Notes under the pieces: model-generated
Database searches by the model: none
What the model was told of the DNA's origin: nothing
Seen by the model: only the letters and a program-made list of their open reading frames with translations
Position numbers and translations under genes: made by a program
In this document: positions 1-5,823 of the stretch, one piece after another
How the letters are laid out: every line of letters starts with the position of its first letter
Position numbering within the stretch: position 1 is the first letter of the stretch
Assembly (NCBI GenBank): GCA_031384695.1
Contig: JANNAV010000163.1
Span: 1 to 5,823, forward strand
DNA from: JANNAV01 sp031384695
Lineage (GTDB): Bacteria > Pseudomonadota > Alphaproteobacteria > Rhodobacterales > Rhodobacteraceae
Direction of reading: 5' to 3'
DNA: 5,823 bases

Positions 1-24
1 CGGGGGGCTGGCCCCCCGCTTTTT
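1..24 (+). terminator. Rho-independent terminator, copy 1 (left arm cut by the edge)
   Basis: The stem is at least 7 bp: CGGGGGG (1-7) pairs with CCCCCCG (12-18) around the loop CTGG (8-11). It is followed by C and then T5 (20-24). The orientation stops plus-strand transcripts, implying a convergent gene to the left of the window. Confidence 0.7.
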
Positions 25-34
25 AACAGTGGGT

Positions 35-59
35 GCGGGGGGCTGGCCCCCCGCTTTTT
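35..59 (+). terminator. Rho-independent terminator, copy 2
   Basis: An 8-bp perfect stem, GCGGGGGG (35-42) with CCCCCCGC (47-54), has the tetraloop CTGG and is followed directly by T5 (55-59). This is the most complete copy. It is oriented for plus-strand transcripts. For the minus-strand operon the hairpin would still form, but it is preceded by A5 and not followed by a U-tract. Confidence 0.75.
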
Positions 60-69
60 AACAGTGGGT

Positions 70-95
70 GCGGGGGGCTGGCCCCCCGCTTCTTT
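70..95 (+). terminator. Rho-independent terminator, copy 3 (interrupted T-tract)
   Basis: The same 8-bp stem (70-77 with 82-89) and CTGG loop are present, but the tail is TTCTTT (90-95), which should weaken intrinsic termination compared with copies 1 and 2. It lies closest to the minus-strand operon's last stop codon and may be the ancestral copy. Confidence 0.6.
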
Positions 96-118
96 AACTT
101 AGGTTGAGGAAGGCCCCC

Positions 119-1144
119 CTACTTCTGCAACTCCGTCCAGATCGCCGTCTGATACTCCAGCGCCTTGCCCTCGCAATTCAGCGCGAACTGGCCCACCGCC
201 AGGAACTCGGCAGGCGTCGCGATCTCCGGCGCGGTTTTCATATCCTCCGGCATGAAAGCCTCCGACCCCGATATCCCATTGGCATAGCGCGCGAAGGCCG
301 AGATCATCGCGGCATTCTGCGGCTCCATGATGAAATCGAGGAACAGATAGGCGTTGTCCACATTCTTGGCCTCGGACAGCAGCACCACCGAATCCATGAA
401 CACGGTATAGCCTTCGCGGGGATAACCATAAGCCACAGCCGGGTTGGCAACCCGTGACCGCATCGAGGCACCGTTCCAGTCCACCGAAGCGGCAAAGTCG
501 TTGTTGGTCATCTTCTCAACGGTGGAATAATCCATCGCGATCCACTTCGGCTTGGCCTCGATCAGCTTGTCGCGCACCGCCTTCATGATCACCGGGTCTT
601 CCGAGCAAACCTTGCCGCCCATGTACAAAGTCGCCAGCGCCATCACATCGCCCATCTCGGGCACCACGTTGATCTTGCCGATCAGTTCCGGCGGCGGGTC
701 CAGAAAGATCGCCGCCGTGTTGATATCGCCCTTGTAGACGCTGGTGTTCACCGACAGACCCACCGATCCCCACTGCCACGGGATCGACAGGGTGCGCCCC
801 TTGTCCCACTCCACATTCATCCACTCGGGGGCGATGTTCTTGTGGTTGGGCAGGCGGGCAAGGTCCAACGGCTGCAACAGACCCTTGTCCTGATACACCT
901 TCACATAGCCCGCCGACGGCACCGCCAGATCAAAGCCATGCGCCCCGGCCTCCAGCTTGGCCAGCGCGGTATCATTGCTGTCATAATCGGTGATCGTTAC
1001 CTTCACGTCATACTTGGCCTCAAAGGCTGCAATCATCTCGGGGCTGGAATAGTTGCCCCAGTTGTACAGGAACAACTCGCCCTCGGCATGGGCAAGGGCG
1101 GTGCTGCCCAGCAGCGCCACGGTGGCAATCAGATATTTACGCAT
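119..1144 (-). CDS. Periplasmic substrate-binding protein of a polyamine-type ABC importer (PotD/PotF-like)
   Basis: This is the solute receptor that delivers substrate to the membrane complex encoded upstream. The product is 341 aa, close to the usual PotD/PotF length. Residues 1-20 are a clear Sec signal peptide (MRKY, a hydrophobic core, then AHA before EGE). The mature protein opens with LFLYNWGNY, the family's hallmark ligand motif (W29, Y32). Further ligand-pocket landmarks are VPSAGY (75-80), E163/D166, DWNG (222-225), FMDS (249-252) and YANG (287-290). Compared by eye with E. coli PotD, the position of Tyr85 is Gly79 and that of Trp255 is Phe249, so the ligand may not be spermidine. 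C180 and C324 could form a disulfide. The ATG at 1144 is chosen because AAGGAG (1154-1159) lies 9 nt upstream and the signal peptide begins there. It is the last gene of the operon, 50 nt after the second permease gene. The family is certain; the substrate is unknown. Confidence 0.93.
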   Translation of the reverse strand: MRKYLIATVALLGSTALAHAEGELFLYNWGNYSSPEMIAAFEAKYDVKVTITDYDSNDTALAKLEAGAHGFDLAVPSAGYVKVYQDKGLLQPLDLARLPNHKNIAPEWMNVEWDKGRTLSIPWQWGSVGLSVNTSVYKGDINTAAIFLDPPPELIGKINVVPEMGDVMALATLYMGGKVCSEDPVIMKAVRDKLIEAKPKWIAMDYSTVEKMTNNDFAASVDWNGASMRSRVANPAVAYGYPREGYTVFMDSVVLLSEAKNVDNAYLFLDFIMEPQNAAMISAFARYANGISGSEAFMPEDMKTAPEIATPAEFLAVGQFALNCEGKALEYQTAIWTELQK

Positions 1145-1153
1145 CGGTCTGGT

Positions 1154-1159
1154 CTCCTT
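1154..1159 (-). promoter_or_regulatory. Shine-Dalgarno site of the binding-protein gene
   Basis: AAGGAG on the minus strand lies 9 nt before the ATG at 1144, inside the 50-nt gap after the second permease gene. It decides the start against the in-frame extension up to 1459, which would run back into the permease gene. It is a strong site, consistent with binding proteins being made in excess over their permeases. Confidence 0.8.
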
Positions 1160-1194
1160 GGTTTCAGGTTCTGATGATTTGGAAAATTCGGGTC

Positions 1195-1998
1195 TCACTC
1201 GCGCTTGCGCGTCAAAAGGAAGAACGCAAACAACAGGATCAGGGTCACCAGCAGCAACCCGGTCGAGATCGCGTTCACATCCGGTTTCATCGCCCGGCGC
1301 AACTGCCCCAGCATATAGGTGGGCAAAGTGTCCTGCCCCGGCGATTTGATGAATTCGGTGATCACAACCGTATCCAGCGAGGTGACAAACGCCAGCATCG
1401 CCCCCGCCAGCACGCCCGGCAACAGCAAGGGCAAGGTCACAAAGCGGAACGTCTGCCAACCGCTGGCATAAAGATCGGCGGCGGCGGTTTCCAGCGTCAG
1501 ATCCATCCCCTCCAGCCGGGCGCGGATCGGCAGATAGGCAAAGGGAATGCAGAACGCCGTATGCGCCGCCACCATATAGCCGATGCCGCTATAGCCTGTC
1601 AGCTTGCGCAGGCTGGCAAAGAAGATCAGCAGCGCTACCGCCGTCACGATCTCGGGCACCATCAAAGGCTGATTTATCGCCACATAGATCCAGGTCTGGC
1701 CGCGAAAAGGCTTGCGCCGCGTGGTGCCGATCGCCGCCATCGTCGCAACCGCAGTCGAGATCACCGCCGCCAGCGTCGCCACCAACAGGGTGAACCCCGC
1801 AGCCTTCCTCACCTGATCATTCTCCCATGCCACCGCGTACCATTTCAGCGACAGGCCGCCCCACTGCGAAATGCTGTCGCTGGCGTTGAAGGAATAGGCC
1901 ACCAGCGTGATGATCGGCAGATACAGCATCACGAAGGTCAGCACCGCGATGGTGGAAAACCCCGGCAGGCTGGTGGCGGAAAAGCTGCGTCTAGCCAT
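1195..1998 (-). CDS. potC: ABC importer inner-membrane permease, PotC-like
   Basis: This is the second transmembrane subunit of the importer. The product is 267 aa, a normal PotC length. Hydrophobic stretches suggest six membrane segments near residues 14-36, 67-90, 103-130, 138-158, 193-215 and 243-262. The segment YSFNAS (35-40) followed by a GLSLKWY stretch (48-54) is typical of PotC. The cytoplasmic coupling (EAA) loop lies at about 170-196 (E170, A172/A173, D175, G180, then LP at 189-190) and should dock on the ATPase. The C terminus is basic (TRKRE). The ATG at 1998 overlaps the end of the first permease gene by 8 bp, with a weak GGGGA site (2007-2011), so translational coupling is likely. 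The family is certain; the gene symbol assumes orthology with the E. coli spermidine system, which the sequence does not prove. Confidence 0.92.
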   Translation of the reverse strand: MARRSFSATSLPGFSTIAVLTFVMLYLPIITLVAYSFNASDSISQWGGLSLKWYAVAWENDQVRKAAGFTLLVATLAAVISTAVATMAAIGTTRRKPFRGQTWIYVAINQPLMVPEIVTAVALLIFFASLRKLTGYSGIGYMVAAHTAFCIPFAYLPIRARLEGMDLTLETAAADLYASGWQTFRFVTLPLLLPGVLAGAMLAFVTSLDTVVITEFIKSPGQDTLPTYMLGQLRRAMKPDVNAISTGLLLVTLILLFAFFLLTRKRE

Positions 1999-2899
1999 CG
2001 CGCTTTTCCCCGCTGACCGCGCGGGTGTAAAACACCAGCGCCACGGTGACGACGATCAGCAACGTGATCGAAATCGCCGCCCCCAAAGGCCAGTTCTTGC
2101 CCTGCCCGAACTGCAACTCGATGAAATTGCCCACCATCATCTGCTTGCCACCGCCCAGCACGCGCGGGATCACATAGGCCCCAAGGCTGGGCACAAACAC
2201 CAGTATCGACCCCGCCACAATGCCGGGCCGCACAATCGGCAGGATCACCTGAAACAGCACCTGCATCCGGCTGGCATAAAGATCATAGCCCGCCTCCAGC
2301 AGCCGCCGGTCAAACCGGTCCAGGGCTGCGAACAGCGGCAGCACCATCAGCGGCAGATAGACATAAACCAGCCCCACCAGCATCGCGCCATCGGTGTAAA
2401 CCATCCGCAACGGCTCGGTAATCACCCCCAGCTTCAGCAGAACCGTGTTCAACACCCCCTCGTTGCGGATCACCTGATTGACGGCAAATGTGCGGATCAA
2501 CAGGTTGGTCCAGAACGGAATGGTGATCAGGAACAACCACACCGCCCGCGCTTTCGGCTCGCGGGTGGCAATGAACCACGCCGTCGGAAAGCCGATCAGC
2601 AGCGTCAGCACCGTGGTGATCAGCGACAGTTTGATCGACCGCCAGAAGATCACCATATGCGCATCGATCAGCTTCCAGGTCTCGTCAAAGATATCCCTGG
2701 CATAGACAATCCCGGTCCAGCCGTTGGTTGAAAATTTCCACACCACATTGCCGGTCGCGCCGGGCGTCAGGAACGAATAGACCAGCATGATCACCAAAGG
2801 CCCGATGGCCGCAAAGGTCAGGATCACCAGCGCGGGGGCCGACAACAACCAGCCGTTGCGGGTTGATGCCGCGTCCTGCGCTTCTTCGGCCTCGCTCAT
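1991..2899 (-). CDS. potB: ABC importer inner-membrane permease, PotB-like
   Basis: This is the first transmembrane subunit of the importer, pairing with the PotC-like protein. The product is 302 aa. An acidic, hydrophilic N-terminal tail (MSEAEEAQDA) precedes six predicted membrane segments near 17-43, 86-111, 119-143, 171-192, 227-247 and 272-292. The segment IPFWTNLLIRTFA (127-139) is highly characteristic of PotB/PotH permeases. The EAA coupling loop is at about 202-226 (EAGYDLYAS, then LP at 220-221), with Gly in the third position of EAA. The ATG at 2899 is chosen over the upstream in-frame start at 2938 because GGAGG (2909-2913) lies 9 nt before it and it starts 4 nt after the ATPase stop. 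The 3' end overlaps potC. The family is certain; substrate specificity is inferred only from the family. Confidence 0.92.
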   Translation of the reverse strand: MSEAEEAQDAASTRNGWLLSAPALVILTFAAIGPLVIMLVYSFLTPGATGNVVWKFSTNGWTGIVYARDIFDETWKLIDAHMVIFWRSIKLSLITTVLTLLIGFPTAWFIATREPKARAVWLFLITIPFWTNLLIRTFAVNQVIRNEGVLNTVLLKLGVITEPLRMVYTDGAMLVGLVYVYLPLMVLPLFAALDRFDRRLLEAGYDLYASRMQVLFQVILPIVRPGIVAGSILVFVPSLGAYVIPRVLGGGKQMMVGNFIELQFGQGKNWPLGAAISITLLIVVTVALVFYTRAVSGEKRDG

Positions 2900-2903
2900 C
2901 GCG

Positions 2904-3977
<1,074 letters not shown>

Positions 3978-3983
3978 CCGTGT

Positions 3984-3989
3984 CTCCCC
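3984..3989 (-). promoter_or_regulatory. Shine-Dalgarno site supporting a GTG start of the ATPase gene
   Basis: GGGGAG on the minus strand, 6 nt before the GTG at 3977, is the only good ribosome site in the 75-nt gap after the amidase gene. It fixes the ATPase start at a GTG instead of the TTG at 4031. Confidence 0.75.
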
Positions 3990-4044
3990 GAAGTTTTGAT
4001 CATACTGGACGCCCACTTGCGCGTGTGGCAACCGATTCGTGCTT

Positions 4045-4063
4045 CCGGCTGGCTACTGGCCGG
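4045..4063. other. Small inverted repeat across the amidase stop codon
   Basis: CCGGC (4045-4049) and GCCGG (4059-4063) form a 5-bp perfect inverted repeat with a 9-base loop that contains the amidase TAG (4053-4055). No T-tract follows on the minus strand, so it is not an intrinsic terminator. It could be a weak mRNA hairpin between the enzyme and importer parts of the operon, or chance in GC-rich DNA. Confidence 0.3.
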
Positions 4064-5495
4064 CAATCGGCGCCCGAAGCACAGCCCAAGGTTGCGCCGC
4101 CTCCAGTTCGGCGCACAAAGCGATCAATTCCGCATCAGCGCCGTAACCTGCCGCCAGATGAATGCCGATCGGTAAGCCGTCTTTCGACATGCCCAGCGGC
4201 ACCGAGGCCGCCGGTTGCCCCGAGGCATTGAACACCGCACAAAACGGCGAATAGGCAAAGATTCCCTGCGGTCCGATGCGGTAGGCAACATAATCCTCGG
4301 TCGCATGCGAAAACCGGCCCACCCGCGCCGGTGGCTCGGCCATGGTGCCCGATACCAGCACATCCACTCCGCCCGCGAAAAACCCGGCCATCTGGCGGCC
4401 AAAGGCATGGATCTCGCCCACTGCCTGCAAATACCGCAGCGGCCCAAGGCTTTCCCCGTAGGCCAGCGCGCCGCGCCCCACGCCCTCCACATCGCCGTCC
4501 GTCAGATCCCGGCCCTTCAACGCAGACCTGATCCCCAGCGCCGTGCCCACCGCCACGATATCGGTCCAGGCCCGCATCATCATGCCGATATCCGCGCCCG
4601 CAGGATATCCCGGCACCACATGATGCCCCAACCCTTCCAGCAGCCGCCCCGCCGCCTGCACCGCACCCACCACCTCGGGGTCAATCGCAGCGCCGGTGAA
4701 ACTGGTATCGCACAAGGCCACCCGCAACCGCCGCGGCGGTCGGCTGATCGCCGAGGCATGGCTCTCAGCCATCGCCGGTGCCGCATAAGGTGCGCCAAGA
4801 TCAGCCCCCATACAAGCATCCAGCATCACCGCAGAGTCGCGCACTGACCGGCTTAGAAACCCATCAATCGCCATCCCCGCCCAGCCCTCGCCCACATAAG
4901 GCCCGTCCGGCAGCCGCGCCCGCGTCGGCTTGAACCCGAATAGCCCGCAGTTCGAAGCCGGTATCCGCACCGACCCGCCACCGTCCGAGCCATGCGCAAA
5001 GGCCACGATCCCCGCCGCCACCGCCGCCGCCGCTCCGCCTGAACTGCCGCCCGACGTATGCCCAAGACTCCACGGGTTGCGCGTCGGCCCGCCGTAAACC
5101 GCAGCCTCGGTTGCGGCGCCAATCCCCCCCTCGGGCGAGGTGGTGCGCCCGAAGGTCACCACCCCGGTGGCGCGGATACGCTCGAATATCGCCGAGTCCC
5201 GGCCATAGCGGGTGTTGGCCAGCAACCTTGATCCGTTGTGCGACGGAAACGCCACCGCCTCGCAGCCCAGATCCTTGATCAGGAACGGCACGCCCCGGAA
5301 CGGCCCGCGCGGCAGACCATCGGCAATGGATTGCCGCGCCACAGCCTCTTGCATCAGCACCACGGCGTTGATCGCCGGGTTGCGCGCCTCCACCGCGCCA
5401 AGCGCCGCGTCCAGCAACTCCGAGGCACTCACCTCACCCGCCGCCACTATCCCTGCGAGTGCCGTTGCATCCCGCGCGCCCAGATCACCGATCAT
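4053..5495 (-). CDS. Amidase-signature hydrolase, resembling the NylA (6-aminohexanoate-cyclic-dimer hydrolase) branch
   Basis: This is a predicted cytoplasmic amide-bond hydrolase of 480 aa, a normal length for the family, with no signal peptide. The amidase-signature catalytic triad is complete: Lys74 in VPFLIKDL, cis-Ser151 in the Gly/Ser loop GGSSGG (149-154) and nucleophile Ser175 in DGGGSVRIPAS (171-181). The 24-residue spacing between the serines matches characterised members. The C-terminal family motif FNASGQPAASVPLGM (422-436) is also present. By memory-based comparison, TRNPWSLG (138-145), GSVRIPAS, LTDGDVE and the PW near the end resemble NylA, but its substrate-side Cys316 seems replaced by Val or Ala around 314-315, so the substrate probably differs. 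GatA is less likely because there are no gatB/gatC neighbours. The ATG at 5495 is chosen for the GGGGAGAGG site (5500-5508) just upstream; an in-frame ATG at 5579 would add 28 unusual residues. It is the first gene of the operon, 75 nt before the ATPase gene, which suggests it acts on the imported solute. Confidence 0.92.
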   Translation of the reverse strand: MIGDLGARDATALAGIVAAGEVSASELLDAALGAVEARNPAINAVVLMQEAVARQSIADGLPRGPFRGVPFLIKDLGCEAVAFPSHNGSRLLANTRYGRDSAIFERIRATGVVTFGRTTSPEGGIGAATEAAVYGGPTRNPWSLGHTSGGSSGGAAAAVAAGIVAFAHGSDGGGSVRIPASNCGLFGFKPTRARLPDGPYVGEGWAGMAIDGFLSRSVRDSAVMLDACMGADLGAPYAAPAMAESHASAISRPPRRLRVALCDTSFTGAAIDPEVVGAVQAAGRLLEGLGHHVVPGYPAGADIGMMMRAWTDIVAVGTALGIRSALKGRDLTDGDVEGVGRGALAYGESLGPLRYLQAVGEIHAFGRQMAGFFAGGVDVLVSGTMAEPPARVGRFSHATEDYVAYRIGPQGIFAYSPFCAVFNASGQPAASVPLGMSKDGLPIGIHLAAGYGADAELIALCAELEAAQPWAVLRAPIAGQ

Positions 5496-5499
5496 TTCG

Positions 5500-5508
5500 C
5501 CTCTCCCC
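5500..5508 (-). promoter_or_regulatory. Shine-Dalgarno site of the amidase gene
   Basis: GGGGAGAGG on the minus strand lies 4 nt before the ATG at 5495 (7 nt counting from GGAG). It decides the start over the in-frame ATG at 5579, whose added N-terminal residues do not look like the amidase family. Confidence 0.75.
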
Positions 5509-5670
5509 GATACCCTTGCCCGATGCTGGCGCGAAGCCTGCCCGAAGTCCAGCCATACCCCCCGGCGTTTACCAACCATCCGCCCTACCCGTGCAGTGAC
5601 GCAGGCACTACGCAGAAGTTACGGCCGCACCTACGCCAGCACGCCGGATTTTCCATCCCGAAACCCGTGC

Positions 5671-5710
5671 TTAGAGCGGACTTCCTTCAATCTGATTCAA
5701 TTTGAAAGAA
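5671..5710. repeat. AT-rich inverted repeat next to a TTAGAGCGG motif
   Basis: TTCCTTCAA (5682-5690) and TTGAAAGAA (5702-5710) are inverted with one mismatch. Between them lie the small palindromes AATCTGATT (5689-5697) and TTCAATTTGAA (5697-5707). The patch starts with TTAGAGCGG and stands out from the GC-rich surroundings. It could be an operator upstream of the operon, or a degenerate copy of a dispersed intergenic repeat; TTAGAGC-type motifs are familiar from alphaproteobacterial intergenic repeats. Confidence 0.4.
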
Positions 5711-5741
5711 ATCCAAGACAAGATCAGCTTGGGAATGTTGC

Positions 5742-5790
5742 GTGTTGGGGGCCAAAGGGTGTAACCGCATGGGAGGCACACCCCCAAAAC
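5742..5790. repeat. Imperfect nested inverted repeat, possible terminator-like hairpin
   Basis: GTGTTGGGGG (5742-5751) pairs with CCCCCAAAAC (5781-5790) with one mismatch. A competing inner stem, GGGTGT (5757-5762) with ACACCC (5778-5783), is perfect around a 15-base loop. On the minus strand the inner stem is followed by TTTGG, only a short T-run. It might end a transcript entering from the right. Support is weak. Confidence 0.35.
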
Positions 5791-5823
5791 CCCCCCCCCG
5801 GGGGGGGGTGGGTGGGCCCCCCC
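5790..5823. repeat. Low-complexity C/G homopolymer edge
   Basis: The window ends C10 (5790-5799), G9 (5800-5808), T, GGG, T, GGG, C7. It is self-complementary (the G runs can pair with both C runs), and the G side also has enough G-tracts for a quadruplex. Homopolymers of this length at an edge are more typical of assembly or read error than of biology, so the exact bases should not be trusted. Confidence 0.6.

Larger units (their letters stand above)
1..97. repeat. Tandem array of 35-bp hairpin units
   Basis: Two full 35-bp units (1-35 and 36-70) are identical, followed by a third partial copy (71-97). Each unit is a G6-CTGG-C6 palindrome flanked by GC, then a T-tract, then the spacer AACAGTGGGTG. 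The third copy has a C inserted in its T-tract (TTCTTT) and diverges after TAAC. The first G of the first stem lies outside the window, so the array may extend further left. The units are noncoding and lie just beyond the 3' end of the binding-protein gene. Exact period and identity suggest recent slippage or recombination at a terminator, or an assembly artefact at a contig end. Confidence 0.9.
5496..5823. other. Gene-free upstream region of the operon
   Basis: These 328 bases hold no credible gene on either strand. From the operon outwards they comprise a GC-rich leader (5509-5670), an AT-rich island with an inverted repeat (5671-5720), a second hairpin-prone patch (5742-5790) and a C/G homopolymer end (5790-5823). 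The operon promoter should lie here, most plausibly in or near the AT-rich island. I could not find a convincing pair of -35 and -10 boxes at a 16-18 nt spacing, nor a sigma-54 site, so no promoter is called. Confidence 0.6.

Noticed and set aside
1..97. CRISPR array
   Set aside because: The spacers are identical, the unit is one continuous 35-bp tandem repeat with a terminator structure, and there are no cas genes.
1145..1459. In-frame N-terminal extension of the binding protein
   Set aside because: It would run back through the end of the PotC-like gene and bury a clear signal peptide in the interior. The ATG at 1144 has a strong ribosome site.
1174..2731. Long plus-strand reading frames opposite the permease genes (1174-2016 and 1907-2731)
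   Set aside because: They are antisense to certain genes, their products are rich in Arg, His, Gln and Pro with no family motif, and they arise from GC-biased third codon positions.
3999..4031. Possible internal promoter before the ATPase gene (TATGAT at 3999-4004, TTGCCA at 4026-4031, minus strand)
   Set aside because: The boxes are 21 nt apart, too far for a sigma-70 promoter, and no better -35 box is found at 16-18 nt.
4053..5495. GatA subunit of the glutamyl-tRNA amidotransferase
   Set aside because: There are no gatB or gatC neighbours, and the sequence details and operon partners fit a catabolic amidase better.
4215..5705. Plus-strand reading frames opposite the amidase (4215-4847 and 5238-5705)
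   Set aside because: The composition is shadow-like (Arg/His/Pro/Gln-rich), and the frame running into the leader shows no ribosome site or family motif.
5711..5730. TTGTCT and TTGAAT as promoter boxes on the minus strand near the AT-rich island
   Set aside because: The spacing is about 15 nt and both boxes match poorly, so I did not call a promoter.
5800..5816. G-quadruplex
   Set aside because: The G-tracts would permit one, but the base calls at this edge are doubtful and the adjacent C-runs would favour a duplex.

Overview
The window is GC-rich and carries a single five-gene operon, read entirely on the minus strand (right to left). Codon use is strongly GC-biased, Shine-Dalgarno sites are good, and the protein sequences look alphaproteobacterial. 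A member of the Rhodobacterales is my best guess, but this is inference from style rather than a database match.

Layout from right to left. Bases 5496-5823 hold no gene. They contain a low-complexity C/G-run end, two inverted-repeat patches, an AT-rich island and the leader of the operon. Next comes an amidase-signature hydrolase (5495-4053) whose Lys-cisSer-Ser catalytic residues are all visible. It is followed by a complete ABC importer of the spermidine/putrescine (PotABCD-type) family: ATPase (3977-2904, GTG start), first permease (2899-1991), second permease (1998-1195) and secreted substrate-binding protein (1144-119). The importer genes are packed tightly, with a 4-nt gap, an 8-bp overlap and a 50-nt gap. 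A 75-nt gap separates the amidase from the ATPase gene. Bases 1-118 hold a tandem array of 35-bp units, each with a GC-rich hairpin and a T-tract oriented to stop plus-strand transcription entering from the left.

How the parts fit: the binding protein captures a small, probably cationic or amide-containing solute in the periplasm. The two permeases and an ATPase dimer bring it in, and the co-transcribed cytoplasmic amidase plausibly hydrolyses an amide bond in it. The importer family call is firm. The real substrate is not determined by the sequence. The amidase resembles, from memory, the 6-aminohexanoate-cyclic-dimer hydrolase (NylA) branch, and several ligand positions of the binding protein differ from E. 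coli PotD.

I see no CRISPR array, tRNA, rRNA, transposase or phage gene, and no evidence of a wholly new system. The points most worth a second look are the amidase-importer linkage, the triplicated terminator array at the left edge, and the suspicious homopolymer right edge. Both edges are hard-to-assemble sequence, so the window may be a whole contig that broke at repeats.
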